A stretch of DNA of 64,000 nucleotides. Source: Microbacterium hominis (GTDB lineage: Bacteria > Actinomycetota > Actinomycetes > Actinomycetales > Microbacteriaceae). The stretch lies in the NCBI RefSeq assembly GCF_013282805.1, contig NZ_CP054038.1, positions 1-64,000 of the forward strand. The letters are read 5' to 3'. Under the pieces are notes generated by a model, which saw nothing but the letters and a program-made list of their open reading frames with translations, did no database searches and had not been told where the DNA came from. Of this stretch, positions 36,877-47,986 are shown one piece after another (position 1 is the first letter of the stretch; every line of letters begins with the position of its first letter). Both the position numbers and the translations under genes were made by a program.

Positions 36877-39813
36877 ATGCTCCTCATCCTCGGCGCGTTC
36901 GCGATCGTCCCCCTGCTTCTTCCCTGGCTCGTGGGCCGCGTCGGCGCCCGGGCGTTCTACGTCGCAGCCGTCCTTCCCGCCGTCGCCTTCGTGCACGCCG
37001 TGCTGCAGACGCCCGACGTCATGGCGGGAGACATTCCGTTCCAGTCATTGACCTGGATCCGGCCGCTCGGCATCGACCTGTCGATGCGCATGGACACGCT
37101 CTCGTGGCTGATGACGCTCATCGTGACGGGCGTCGGCGCCCTGGTGATGCTCTACTGCCGCTGGTACTTCCAGGGCGGCCGCGAAGGCGTCGGGCAGTTC
37201 TCGGCCGTGCTGCTCGCGTTTGCGGGTGCCATGTACGGCCTCGTGCTCACCGACGACCTCGTCGTGCTGGTGATGTTCTGGGAGGTCACGAGCGTGCTCT
37301 CCTACCTCCTCATCGGCTACTACAACCGCCGTGCCGCGAGCCGCCGCGCCGCGCTTCAGGCGCTTCTGGTGACGACCCTCGGCGGCCTGGTGATGCTCAT
37401 CGGCGTGGTGCTGATCGTGGTGGATGCCGGCACCTCGAGCATCTCGCAGCTGCTGACCGCGCCCCCCACAGGTGCCGTCATCGACGCGGCGCTCGTGCTG
37501 GTGCTCGTCGGTGCGCTCAGCAAGTCCGCGATCTTCCCGTTCCACTTCTGGCTGCCCGGAGCCATGGCGGCGCCGACCCCCGTGAGCGCCTACCTCCACG
37601 CGGCCGCGATGGTGAAGGCGGGCATCTACCTCATCGCACGGCTCGCGCCCGTGTTCGCGCTGTCGCCGGCCTGGCGACCCATCGTCATCGCCCTGGGCGT
37701 GTTCACGATGCTCCTCGCCGGATTCCAGGCGCTGCGCGAGACCGACCTCAAGCGTGTGCTCGCGTTCGGCACCGTGAGCCAGCTCGGCATGCTCACGGTC
37801 GTGCTCGGCTACGGCACGCGCGATGTCGCGCTCGCGGGCCTGGCGCTACTGCTCAGCCACGCCCTCTTCAAGTCGGCGCTGTTCCTCGTCGTGGGCGTGA
37901 TCGACCACCAGGTCTCCACCCGCGACATCGGCGACCTGAGCGGCATCGGGCGCAAGGCGCCGGCGCTCGCCGGTGCGTCGATCGTCGCGGTCGCCTCGAT
38001 GGCGGGGGTCATCCCGACGATCGGCTTCGTCGCCAAGGAGGGCGTACTCGCGTCTCTGCTGCACGAGGCCACCGGCGGCGAGGTCTGGGCGTGGGTCGCG
38101 CTCATCGGCATCGTCGTCGGCAGTGCGCTCACGATGGCCTACGGCCTGCGCTTCGTCTGGGGCGCTTTCTGGACGAAGAAGGAGGCCGACGGCTCCCGCC
38201 GTGAGCCCACCGAGTGGCCGCGTCCGTCGGCCGGCTTCGTCGCCGCACCCGTCGTGCTCGCCGCGCTCACCCTCGTCGCCGGCGCCTTCGCCGGCTGGCT
38301 CGACGGCGCCTTCGCTCCCTACGCGGATCTCGCGCCGGAATCCAGCCCCGGAATCCCCGCGCCCGAGCATCCCGCCCACCTGGCCCTGTGGCACGGACTC
38401 GAGCCCGCACTGTGGATCTCGCTGTCCACCCTCGCCGTCGGCGCCGTGGTGTTCTGGGTCATGCCGCGCGGCGCCTGGAACCGGCGCATGCTCCCCTTCT
38501 CGGCCGCCGACGGCTACAACCTCGTGCTGCGGGCCGTGGCGAAGGTGTCGGTCGCGGTCACGAGCTTCACCCAGCGCGGGTCGCTGCCGGTGTACGTGGG
38601 AACGATCTTCGTCGTGCTCGTCGCCGCTGAGGGCACGGCGCTGATCGCGGGAGGCGCGTGGCAGGCCCAGCTGGCTGCGTATCAGAACCCCATGCAGCTG
38701 TTCGCCGCGCCGATCATGATCGCCGCAGGGCTCATCGCCGTGCGGGCGCGCAAGCGCTACACCGGCGTGGTGCTCGTGTCCGTCACGGGCCTGGGCATGG
38801 TGGTGCTGTTCGCCACGAGCGGCGCACCCGACCTCGCGCTCACGCAGATCCTCGTCGAGACGGTGACCCTCGTCGCCTTCGCGCTCGTGCTGCGGCGCAT
38901 CCCCTCGCGCATGGGAGATCACAACGCGTCGGTGTGGCCCGTCGCCCGCGCCGTGCTCGCCGGTGCCGTCGGCGCGACCATGGCCGCCGTCGCGATCGTG
39001 GCGACCTCGGCGCGCGTCGACGCGCCCATCTCGACGGAGTGGACCGACCTCGCCTACGAGCTCGGCCACGGCCGCAACACCGTGAACGTCGCGCTCGTCG
39101 ACATGCGCGGATGGGACACGATGGGCGAGCTGTCGGTGCTCATCCTCGCCGCGACGGGCGTGGCATCCCTCGTCTTCGTCACCCACCGCGCCGACACGCT
39201 GCCCACGCTCACCGCGCCACTGCCCCTCTCGGGCCTCCGATCGCGCGTGCCGCTGGTGGAGACCGCCGAAGGCGTGCGCCCGCGCGGCCGCGGCGACTCC
39301 CGGCAGCAGGCGTGGCTCGTGGGCGGGCAGCGCGTGAGTCCGGAGAGCCGCTCGATCATTCTCGAGGTGATCGTGCGCATCCTCTTCCACACGATCATCG
39401 TCGTCTCGCTCTACCTGCTGTTCGCGGGCCACAACCTGCCGGGAGGCGGGTTCGCAGGCGGCCTGGTCGCCGGCATGGCCCTGGTCATGCGGTACGTCGC
39501 GGGCGGCCGATTCGAGCTCGGGGCCGCGGCGCCGACCGATGCGGGCCGGCTGCTGGGCGTCGGCATGACGATCGCGGTCGCCTGCGCGATCGTGCCGCTG
39601 CTGTTCGGCGTGGCGCCGCTGACGAGCGCCTTCTTCGAGGTGGAGGTCGCCGTGCTCGGCCACATCGAATTCGTCACCTCGACGATCTTCGACATCGGCG
39701 TGTACCTCGTCGTGATCGGGCTCGTGCTCGACGTGCTGCGCAGCCTCGGCGCCGAAGTGGACCGGCAGCGCCTGGCATCCACCTCGCCCGCCGCTCGGGG
39801 GGTGAGCGTCTGA
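36877..39813 (+). CDS. mnhA: Mrp-type Na+/H+ antiporter subunit A fused to subunit B
   Basis: Largest subunit of the multisubunit Mrp (Mnh) antiporter, which exports Na+ in exchange for H+. The 978-residue protein has the NuoL-like proton-translocating domain (about 60-420, including LLSHALFKSALFLVVGVIDH), a DUF4040-type segment (about 610-690) and an MnhB domain at about 820-960 (LPGGGFAGGLVAGMALVMRY). The A-B fusion is common in actinobacteria, and no separate mnhB exists here. GAGGAGG precedes the ATG. TAGAGT at 36835-36840 is a likely -10 for the operon. Confidence 0.95.
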   Translation: MLLILGAFAIVPLLLPWLVGRVGARAFYVAAVLPAVAFVHAVLQTPDVMAGDIPFQSLTWIRPLGIDLSMRMDTLSWLMTLIVTGVGALVMLYCRWYFQGGREGVGQFSAVLLAFAGAMYGLVLTDDLVVLVMFWEVTSVLSYLLIGYYNRRAASRRAALQALLVTTLGGLVMLIGVVLIVVDAGTSSISQLLTAPPTGAVIDAALVLVLVGALSKSAIFPFHFWLPGAMAAPTPVSAYLHAAAMVKAGIYLIARLAPVFALSPAWRPIVIALGVFTMLLAGFQALRETDLKRVLAFGTVSQLGMLTVVLGYGTRDVALAGLALLLSHALFKSALFLVVGVIDHQVSTRDIGDLSGIGRKAPALAGASIVAVASMAGVIPTIGFVAKEGVLASLLHEATGGEVWAWVALIGIVVGSALTMAYGLRFVWGAFWTKKEADGSRREPTEWPRPSAGFVAAPVVLAALTLVAGAFAGWLDGAFAPYADLAPESSPGIPAPEHPAHLALWHGLEPALWISLSTLAVGAVVFWVMPRGAWNRRMLPFSAADGYNLVLRAVAKVSVAVTSFTQRGSLPVYVGTIFVVLVAAEGTALIAGGAWQAQLAAYQNPMQLFAAPIMIAAGLIAVRARKRYTGVVLVSVTGLGMVVLFATSGAPDLALTQILVETVTLVAFALVLRRIPSRMGDHNASVWPVARAVLAGAVGATMAAVAIVATSARVDAPISTEWTDLAYELGHGRNTVNVALVDMRGWDTMGELSVLILAATGVASLVFVTHRADTLPTLTAPLPLSGLRSRVPLVETAEGVRPRGRGDSRQQAWLVGGQRVSPESRSIILEVIVRILFHTIIVVSLYLLFAGHNLPGGGFAGGLVAGMALVMRYVAGGRFELGAAAPTDAGRLLGVGMTIAVACAIVPLLFGVAPLTSAFFEVEVAVLGHIEFVTSTIFDIGVYLVVIGLVLDVLRSLGAEVDRQRLASTSPAARGVSV

Positions 39814-40304
39814 TGGAGTCGTCGCTCGTGCTCATCGTCGTGATGGCGGTCCTCTTCGCCTGCGGTGTCTACGCGATGCTCGAACGCAGCCTCACGCGCG
39901 TGCTCATCGGATTCCTGCTGCTCGGGAACGCCGCCAACCTGCTGCTGCTGATCGTGATGGGACAGCCGGGGATCGCCGCCTTCTACGGAGCCGGCGATAC
40001 CGAGGACATGTCCGATCCGCTGCCGCAGGCGCTCATGCTCACGGCGATCGTCATCACGTTCGCGGTGTCGGCGTTCCTGCTCGCCCTCATCTACCGGTCG
40101 TGGCAGCTCGGCCAGGCCGACACCGTCACCGACGACGAAGCCGACCTCGAGGTGCGCGAGCGCACCGCCGCCGACGAGGACCTCATCGACGACGCGACCG
40201 AGATCGAAGACGAAGACGACGACGCCACGACCGACTTCGACGTGATCACCGGCTCGGGCACCCCGGGTGCGACCGCCTCCGGCACGGCGGAGGAGGAACG
40301 ATGA
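39813..40304 (+). CDS. mnhC: Mrp antiporter subunit C
   Basis: NuoK-like subunit of the antiporter. The 163-residue protein has three transmembrane helices (about 5-25, 30-50 and 68-92) with LIGFLLLGNAANLLLL and the glutamate-containing segments of the family. A long acidic C-terminal tail (about 103-163), rich in Asp, Glu and Thr, is not part of the core. The start overlaps the mnhA stop (TGATG) and the end overlaps mnhD (ATGA). Confidence 0.94.
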   Translation: MESSLVLIVVMAVLFACGVYAMLERSLTRVLIGFLLLGNAANLLLLIVMGQPGIAAFYGAGDTEDMSDPLPQALMLTAIVITFAVSAFLLALIYRSWQLGQADTVTDDEADLEVRERTAADEDLIDDATEIEDEDDDATTDFDVITGSGTPGATASGTAEEER

Positions 40305-41908
40305 ACCTCACCGCCATCGCCCCCGCGCTCGTGCCGCTCCTGGTCACGCTGCCGCTCCTCGGCGCCGCCATCGCCCTCATCGCGGGGCGCCATCGTCGCA
40401 CGCAGGTGGTCGTGTCGGTCGTGACGCTCTCGGTCGTGTGCCTCATCGCCGCGACGCTGCTGACCGTGGTCGACGTGGGCGACCAGCCCATCGCGGTGTC
40501 GGTGGGCGACTGGCCGATCCCGTACGGCATCGTGCTCTACGTCGACCGGCTCGCGGCGCTGCTGGTCATGGTGTCGAGCATCGTGCTGCTCGCCGTGCTG
40601 CTCTTCTCGGTCGGGCAGGGTGCGGCCGACGGCGACGACGACACCCCGGTGTCGATCTTCCACCCGTCGTACCTGATCCTCGCGGCGGGCATCTTCACCG
40701 CGTTCATCGCGGGCGACCTGTTCAACCTCTACGTCGGCTTCGAGATCCTGCTCGTCGCCTCGTTCGTGCTCATCACGCTCGGCTCGACCGAGTCGCGCAT
40801 CCGCACCGGCGTCGTGTACGTCGTCGTCTCCCTCGTCTCGTCGATCCTGTTCCTCGCGGCCATCGCGATGATCTACGGCGCCCTCGGCACCGTGAACATC
40901 GTGCAGATCGCCGAGCGCATGACGCAGCTGCCGCAGGAGACGCAGTTCGTGCTGCACGTCCTGCTGCTCGTGGCCTTCAGCATCAAGGCCGCGATCTTCC
41001 CGCTGTCGTTCTGGCTGCCCGACTCGTACCCGACGGCGCCCGCCCCGGTCACGGCGGTGTTCGCGGGTCTGCTGACGAAGGTCGGCGTCTACGCGATCAT
41101 CCGCACCGAGACGGCGATGTTCCTCGACAACAACGTCAACTTCGCGCTCATGATCGCGGCGCTCGCCACGATGATCGTCGGCGTGCTCGGTGCGGTCGCG
41201 CAGGCCGAACTCAAGCGCATCCTGTCGTTCACGCTCGTGAGCCACATCGGCTACATGATCTTCGGGCTCGCGATCGCGACGCCCGCTGCGATCGGCGCGA
41301 CGATCTACTACATGGTCCACCACATCGTGGTGCAGACGACGCTGTTCCTCGCCGTCGGTCTCGTCGAGCGCAAAGCCGGCAGCACCTCGATCCTGCGGGT
41401 CAAGGGCCTCATGCGCGGGGCGCCCCTGATCGCGGTGCTCTACTTCGTGCCGGCGGTCAACCTCGGCGGCCTCCCGCCGTTCTCCGGCTTCATCGGCAAG
41501 TTCGCGCTGTTCGACGCGGCGGCCCAGGTGGGCACGCCGATCATGATCGTGCTGATCGTCGGCGGCATCCTCACCTCCCTGCTCACGCTCTACGCGCTCA
41601 TGCGCGCGTGGAACCTCTCGTTCTGGCGGGAAGAGGACGACTCGGCCGAGACCGAGGCGCGCATCTCGTACCTCGGCGACGCCCCCGCCGCGGGGGTGCA
41701 GACCGAGAAGCGCGTGATCCCGCGTATCATGACCGCCGCCACCGCGGGCATGGTGGGGGCCACGATCGCGCTCACCGTGTTCGCCGGGCCGCTCTACGAC
41801 ATCTGCACCCGCATCGGCGGAGCCCTGCTCGAACCCGTCACCCTGCAGCAGCTCCAGCAGGAGCATGAAGACAGCACCGGCGGCGACGACAAGGCGGTGA
41901 CCCCGTGA
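40301..41908 (+). CDS. mnhD: Mrp antiporter subunit D
   Basis: NuoM/NuoN-like proton-translocating subunit. The 535-residue protein has about fourteen transmembrane helices and the family motifs VAFSIKAAIFPLSFWLPDSY (with the key Lys) and LKRILSFTLVSHIGYM. It overlaps mnhC by four bases and mnhE by four bases (GTGA). Length is normal for MrpD. Confidence 0.95.
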   Translation: MNLTAIAPALVPLLVTLPLLGAAIALIAGRHRRTQVVVSVVTLSVVCLIAATLLTVVDVGDQPIAVSVGDWPIPYGIVLYVDRLAALLVMVSSIVLLAVLLFSVGQGAADGDDDTPVSIFHPSYLILAAGIFTAFIAGDLFNLYVGFEILLVASFVLITLGSTESRIRTGVVYVVVSLVSSILFLAAIAMIYGALGTVNIVQIAERMTQLPQETQFVLHVLLLVAFSIKAAIFPLSFWLPDSYPTAPAPVTAVFAGLLTKVGVYAIIRTETAMFLDNNVNFALMIAALATMIVGVLGAVAQAELKRILSFTLVSHIGYMIFGLAIATPAAIGATIYYMVHHIVVQTTLFLAVGLVERKAGSTSILRVKGLMRGAPLIAVLYFVPAVNLGGLPPFSGFIGKFALFDAAAQVGTPIMIVLIVGGILTSLLTLYALMRAWNLSFWREEDDSAETEARISYLGDAPAAGVQTEKRVIPRIMTAATAGMVGATIALTVFAGPLYDICTRIGGALLEPVTLQQLQQEHEDSTGGDDKAVTP

Positions 41909-42534
41909 CGACTCCGGACCTCGCCCAGAACGCGCCCGCGGAGGCGCGGGGGACGCGCGCGCTGCTCGCCCGCACCTGGCGGCAGCTCCCATTCCTGCTG
42001 TGGCTGGTCGCCCTGTGGATGCTGCTGTGGGGCCAGCTCACATGGCTGGCGTTCTTCACCGGGGTGATCGCCGCGATCGTGGTGACGCGGGTGTTCCGCC
42101 TGCCGCCTGTGGAGCTGTCGGGCCGCGTGCATCTGTGGCACGGACTGGTGTTCGTGCTCGAGTTCATCGGCTCGCTCGTGCTCGGCTCGCTCACCGTCGC
42201 ATGGCAGGTGCTCGATCCGCGCCGGCTGCCGCAGGCGGCGATCATCGCGGTGCACCTGCGCACCGACGACGACCTCATCATGACGCATACGGCGGTCACG
42301 GCATCCCTCATCCCCGGCTCCCTCGTGCTCGACGCCGACCGCGACCGCCGCATCCTGTACCTTCACGCCATCGGGGTCAGCAGTGACCGCGACGTCGAGA
42401 AGCAGCGCGACAGCGTGCTGCGCTGGGAGAAGCGCATCGTGCAGGCGGTCGGCTCGCGGGCGCAGGTCGCCAGCGTGAAGCAGGCGGAGATGGATGCCGC
42501 GGCCCGCCGGTCTTCGGGAGGTGGCCGCCGATGA
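41905..42534 (+). CDS. mnhE: Mrp antiporter subunit E
   Basis: Accessory subunit needed for antiporter assembly. The 209-residue protein has two to three N-terminal transmembrane helices and the MnhE domain with TDDDLIMTHTAVTASLIPGS and YLHAIGV. The N-terminal 25 residues precede the first helix and the C-terminus is Arg/Ala-rich. The GTG start overlaps the mnhD stop. Confidence 0.93.
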   Translation: MTTPDLAQNAPAEARGTRALLARTWRQLPFLLWLVALWMLLWGQLTWLAFFTGVIAAIVVTRVFRLPPVELSGRVHLWHGLVFVLEFIGSLVLGSLTVAWQVLDPRRLPQAAIIAVHLRTDDDLIMTHTAVTASLIPGSLVLDADRDRRILYLHAIGVSSDRDVEKQRDSVLRWEKRIVQAVGSRAQVASVKQAEMDAAARRSSGGGRR

Positions 42535-42800
42535 GCGCGATGCTGATCGTGATCTACGTCGTCTTCGCCGTGGCGGCGCTGCTGACGCTGTGGCGCATCG
42601 TGGTCGGGCCGTCGATCCTCGACCGGGCCGTCGCGAGCGACGTGCTGCTGACCCTCATCATGTGCGCGCTCGGAGCGGAGATGGCCATCAACCATCACAC
42701 CCGCACGCTGCCGGTGCTGCTGATCATCGCCGCGGTCGGCGTCTTCGGTTCGATCTCGATCGCGCGGTTCGTGGCGAGAAGGGACAACGACGCGAAATGA
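42531..42800 (+). CDS. mnhF: Mrp antiporter subunit F
   Basis: An 89-residue subunit with three transmembrane helices and the family segment LWRIVVGPSILDRAVASDVL. Its ATG overlaps the mnhE stop and its stop overlaps mnhG. Length is normal for MrpF. Confidence 0.93.
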   Translation: MSAMLIVIYVVFAVAALLTLWRIVVGPSILDRAVASDVLLTLIMCALGAEMAINHHTRTLPVLLIIAAVGVFGSISIARFVARRDNDAK

Positions 42801-43153
42801 CCGACGTGCTCGACGTGATCGCGCTGATCCTCATCCTCATCGGCGCCCTGCTGTGCCTCACCGCGGCGATCGGCCTGCTGCGGTTCCGCGATGTGCCGAC
42901 GCGACTGCACGCGGCCACCAAGCCCCAGGTGCTCGGCGTGATCCTGATCTGCCTCGCGATCGCGCTGTCGCTGCGGTCGTGGCCGGTCGTCGCGTTCCTC
43001 GTGCCGGTGGCGCTGATCCAGCTCGCCACCGCACCGCTGTCGGCGCACATGGTGGCCCGCCAGGCGCACCGCAACGGCACGGTCGACGAGGCCGGCTTCT
43101 ACGTCGACGAGCTCGCCGAGTCGAAGCAGACCCCGCCCGCGGCCGGCGGCTGA
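42797..43153 (+). CDS. mnhG: Mrp antiporter subunit G
   Basis: A 118-residue last subunit with three transmembrane helices and the family motif GLLRFRDVPTRLHAATKPQV. The ATG at 42797 overlaps the mnhF stop (ATGA). The operon is therefore A/B-C-D-E-F-G with no missing subunit, and all junctions overlap, which fits stoichiometric synthesis of the complex. Confidence 0.94.
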   Translation: MTDVLDVIALILILIGALLCLTAAIGLLRFRDVPTRLHAATKPQVLGVILICLAIALSLRSWPVVAFLVPVALIQLATAPLSAHMVARQAHRNGTVDEAGFYVDELAESKQTPPAAGG

Positions 43154-43165
43154 TCGCGCTGACGC

Positions 43166-43204
43166 GGGGTGCGGGTCGCGCGGCTTTCGCGCGACCCGCA
43201 CCCC
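43166..43204. terminator. Bidirectional hairpin between mnhG and the acylase gene
   Basis: A perfect 17-bp stem (GGGGTGCGGGTCGCGCG, 43166-43182, and its complement at 43188-43204) with loop GCTTT lies between two convergent genes. There is no T-run. It is among the strongest hairpins in the window. Confidence 0.85.
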
Positions 43205-43215
43205 AAGCGAATGGC

Positions 43216-45921
43216 TCAGCCCGCGGGGGTGAGCGTCAGCGTGTTCGTCGTCGCATCGGTGACAGCGTCGCTCGTGTAGGCCCACGGGGTCATCTCGGCG
43301 CGCTGCCAGGTCTCGGTCTGGTCGGTGTAGTTCGGGTGGAACGTGTGACCGCTCGTACCGGTGAGGTGATTCCACTGCGACGCGTCGAAGTCCGACAGGT
43401 CGATCACCATGCGCATCGACGGGACCGTATTCGTCTCGAAGCCGTCGCCGAGGCGCCAACCGGTGGCGTTCACGATCGACGTGCCGCCGCCGACCGCGTA
43501 GGGTCCGCGGTTGAACAGCATCTCGATCGGCGCGATGCCGCTCGAGCCGAATGTGTCGCTCGTGAGGGTGAGCGCGTGCAGAGAACCCCAGTTCCACCGC
43601 GAGGGAGTGTCGCCCTGCAGTTCGGCGAGCCGGTCGTAGGCGCCTTCGGCAGCGGCGAGGAGCATCTCCTCCTGGCCGTTGATGCCGACTGCTTCGTTGG
43701 TCCACCACTCCGACGTCGGCTCGTCGAACAGGTCGCCGACCACGAGGAACAGCCGCGATTGATCGGTCGAGGGGGCAGGAGCCTCGCGGTCGCGCACGAA
43801 CATGAGCTGTACGAGCTCGTCCCACAGCACGTTCGCGTACGCGGCGGCGTCGGAGTCGGCGTTGTTCTGGGCGTCCCACGTCTGCAGCAGGTCGAGCGCG
43901 GCATCCACATCGGCATCGCCGGTGCGCAGGGTCATGAACTCCGCCGACAGCAGCTTGCCCATCAGGAACTCGTTGTCGGCCATGATCTCGCGCATGTGCT
44001 CCGCGGTGAGCTGGCCGTTGGTCTCGGCGGCCTTGCGCTGGATCATGTCGTCGATGCGGGCGGCACGCCAGCCGTAGTCCCAGTCGTTGGTGAGGAAGTG
44101 CGCGTAGTCGTCGCCGACGATGGCGTTGTTCGCCGTGACGATGTAGTCCTCGTCGGGGTTGTAGACCACCGGGAGCTCCTCGAAGGGGATGAAGCCCTGC
44201 CAGTCGTACGTCGAGTCCCAGCCCGGCTGCGGCATCGACCCGTCGCCGGCGCCGCGTATCGGCAGCTTGCCCGGGGTCTGGTAGCCGATGTTGCCGTCGA
44301 CGTCGGCGTAGATGAGGTTCTGCGCCGGCACATCGAAGAGGGACGCCGCGTGGCGGAAGCCCGCGAAATCCTGGGCCTTGTTGAGCGCGAAGATCGCCTG
44401 CGCGGTCGTCGTCTGCTGCAACGCCGTCCACTTGAGGCTCACGGCGTACTCGCCCGTCGCGGGAGCGGTGGTCGGCGCGGCGGCCGCGGCGGTGCTGCCG
44501 ACGAAGGGATCGGCGGCGATCTGCGTGAAGTCGCCCGTGAGCCCCGACACGATCGGGCCGTTCACCGTCGAGCGGATCTCGAGTTCGACGTCGTCGCCGC
44601 CGGCGACCTTGACCGTCTCGGTGCGCACCTCGAGCGGCACGAGCGCGCCGTCACGCCAGTACTGCTCGCCCTCGATCTTCTCGATGTAGAGGTCGGTGAC
44701 GTCGGTCGTGAGGTTCGTGAAGCCCCAGGCGATGCGCTGGTTGTGGCCGATGATCACGCCGGGAAGGCCCGAGAAGCTGAAGCCGGCGACGTCGAACGGG
44801 CACTCCTCGCTGAGGGTCTCGCACTTCAGCTGCACCTGGTGCCAGACGCTGGGCAGCGAAGCGCCCAAGTGCGGGTCGTTCGACAGGAGCGGCATCCCGG
44901 ATTCGGTCAGGTTGCCGCCGATGACCCACGAGTTGGAGCCGATGCCTTCGCCGGCGCCGCCGACGAGCTCGCTGACCGCGTCGATCACGCTGCCGACCTC
45001 GGTCCACTCGACCGAGGCGACCGTCTCGACCGGGATGCCGGATGCATCGGCATCGGTTTCGGGCTCGGTCTCGGTCTCGGTCTCCTCGGCGTCGGGATCG
45101 GTCGCGCCGGCCACCGGAATGGTGCTGACGGCGGCCACCGGCGCGTTCTCGGTGATGGACGGGACGATCACCGGGTTCTGCTCGAACGGATAGGTCGGGT
45201 ACAGCGCCGCGATCTGCGCGGCGGTGAGGGTCTGAGCGGCGATCGCGCGCTCGGTCTCGTCCTCGATGTTGCTGCGGAGGTCCCAGGCCATCGCCTTCAG
45301 CCACGCGACGGAGTCCGCGGGGGTCCACGGCTCGATCTCGTAGTCGCCGTTCTGCAGGCCCAGCACCGCGTACTCGAACGAGGCGTCAGCGCCGTCGTTC
45401 TCGGCGAGGTAGGCGTTCACGCCCTCTGCGTACGCGTCGTAGTAGGAACGCGTGGTCTCATCGAGCGCGTCGACCTCGGCCTGGGCGATCTCGTGCCAGC
45501 CGAGGGTGCGCAGGAACTTGTCGGTCGCCAGCTGCGACTCGCCGAACAGCTCGGCCACGCGACCGCTGGTCACGTGACGGCGGAAGTCCATCTCCCAGAA
45601 GCGGTCCTGCGCGTGCACGTAGCCCTGCGCGAAGAACAGGTCGTCGGTGGTCGCCGCCGTGATCGTCGGGATGCCGAGCACATCGCGCTGCACCGTGACC
45701 TCGCTGTCGAGCGCGGCCGCCACGATCGTGCCGTCGAGCTGCGGGAACGAGCGCTGGATCGTGTAGACGAGCGTGCCCGCCGCGATCAGGGCGATCACCA
45801 CGAGTCCGGCCACGATGCCGTACACGGTGAGGCCGATCGTGCGGCCGCGAGAGCGCTTTCGGGGTGGTGTCTGTGGGTCGTCCACCAGGGGGGTGAGAAG
45901 GTCGGGGTCTTGCGTCAGCAT
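43216..45921 (-). CDS. Penicillin acylase family (Ntn) hydrolase
   Basis: A 901-residue protein of the penicillin/acyl-homoserine-lactone acylase family. Members cleave amide bonds after self-processing to an N-terminal Ser nucleophile. A single transmembrane helix near residues 28-50 serves as signal anchor. The alpha-chain region contains DVLGIPTITAATTDDLFFAQ and the cleavage site is in GIGSNSWVIGG, with Ser near residue 328. A linker before it is rich in Asp, Glu and Thr. The substrate could be an acyl amide or a quorum signal; the sequence does not decide. It has its own promoter region at 45.9-46.1 kb. Confidence 0.92.
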   Translation of the reverse strand: MLTQDPDLLTPLVDDPQTPPRKRSRGRTIGLTVYGIVAGLVVIALIAAGTLVYTIQRSFPQLDGTIVAAALDSEVTVQRDVLGIPTITAATTDDLFFAQGYVHAQDRFWEMDFRRHVTSGRVAELFGESQLATDKFLRTLGWHEIAQAEVDALDETTRSYYDAYAEGVNAYLAENDGADASFEYAVLGLQNGDYEIEPWTPADSVAWLKAMAWDLRSNIEDETERAIAAQTLTAAQIAALYPTYPFEQNPVIVPSITENAPVAAVSTIPVAGATDPDAEETETETEPETDADASGIPVETVASVEWTEVGSVIDAVSELVGGAGEGIGSNSWVIGGNLTESGMPLLSNDPHLGASLPSVWHQVQLKCETLSEECPFDVAGFSFSGLPGVIIGHNQRIAWGFTNLTTDVTDLYIEKIEGEQYWRDGALVPLEVRTETVKVAGGDDVELEIRSTVNGPIVSGLTGDFTQIAADPFVGSTAAAAAPTTAPATGEYAVSLKWTALQQTTTAQAIFALNKAQDFAGFRHAASLFDVPAQNLIYADVDGNIGYQTPGKLPIRGAGDGSMPQPGWDSTYDWQGFIPFEELPVVYNPDEDYIVTANNAIVGDDYAHFLTNDWDYGWRAARIDDMIQRKAAETNGQLTAEHMREIMADNEFLMGKLLSAEFMTLRTGDADVDAALDLLQTWDAQNNADSDAAAYANVLWDELVQLMFVRDREAPAPSTDQSRLFLVVGDLFDEPTSEWWTNEAVGINGQEEMLLAAAEGAYDRLAELQGDTPSRWNWGSLHALTLTSDTFGSSGIAPIEMLFNRGPYAVGGGTSIVNATGWRLGDGFETNTVPSMRMVIDLSDFDASQWNHLTGTSGHTFHPNYTDQTETWQRAEMTPWAYTSDAVTDATTNTLTLTPAG

Positions 45922-46057
45922 CGAAGCTCTTTCGGTTCGTGTCGCGACGCGCGGCGGGCATCGCGAGAAAGCCGCACGCTGTTCGGGCAACGGCGACCGT
46001 CAGGAATCGTAACCCGCCGTCCACGTCCTGGACGAATGCCGTTCGGTTTCGGGGCCG

Positions 46058-46153
46058 GTGCGCGGCATCCACCCCAACGCACCCGGCGCGGCATCCCCCC
46101 ACCTGCCCGGCGCGGCATCCCCCCACCTGCCCGGCGCGGCTTCCCCCCCACGC
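46058..46153. repeat. 24-bp tandem repeat tract upstream of the acylase gene
   Basis: Two exact copies of a 24-bp unit (CCCGGCGCGGCATCCCCCCA plus CCTG) at 46082-46105 and 46106-46129 are flanked by degenerate copies on both sides. It lies in the 451-base gap between the acylase and argG genes, immediately before the 83-bp element. After the element the gap continues with very GC-rich low-complexity sequence. No gene is seen in the gap. Confidence 0.85.
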
Positions 46154-46162
46154 ACTCGGTCC

Positions 46163-46245
46163 ATCCGGAAACCGGACCACGCGAGGGTTACCGGGCTCAG
46201 CGCGCGATCCGGTCCGGAGAACGTGCGGACATCCGGTTTCCGGAT
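46163..46245. repeat. 83-bp inverted-repeat element, copy 1
   Basis: The element starts ATCCGGAAACCGGA and ends ATCCGGTTTCCGGAT, so its ends are inverted repeats. A second copy of identical length is at 60314-60396. The interior shares ACGCGA, CCGG and TCCGGAGAA blocks at the same offsets. It encodes nothing obvious. Small non-autonomous mobile elements (MITE-like) or regulatory repeats have this form. Confidence 0.8.
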
Positions 46246-46335
46246 CGAGGGCGGGGCGCTGGCGCGGCGCGGCGCGCCGCGGGGCGCTGCGCAGCGCGAA
46301 GACGGCGGGGCTGCGGCGCGCAGACCGGCCGAGGC

Positions 46336-46363
46336 AGTGGATGCCGCACCCGCGGCATCCACT
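46336..46363 (-). terminator. Hairpin terminator after argG
   Basis: AGTGGATGCCGC (46336-46347) and GCGGCATCCACT (46352-46363) form a perfect 12-bp stem with loop ACCC, nine bases beyond the argG stop on the minus strand. The same core is used after the LPPTG protein gene. Confidence 0.65.
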
Positions 46364-46372
46364 CACCCGGCG

Positions 46373-47947
<1,575 letters not shown>

Positions 47948-47986
47948 CTAACCCCGGGGGAAACAGGAGATCCGGGGGATTCGTCT

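Noticed and set aside
37356..37565. Minus-strand frames within mnhA as separate genes
   Set aside because: mnhA is complete and conserved across this stretch. No ribosome-binding site or domain supports the antisense frames.
43216..45921. Acylase as a confirmed quorum-quenching enzyme
   Set aside because: The family covers penicillins, lactones and other amides. Nothing visible in the sequence decides the substrate.
46082..46129. CRISPR-like repeat before the acylase gene
   Set aside because: Adjacent identical units without spacers, very GC-rich.
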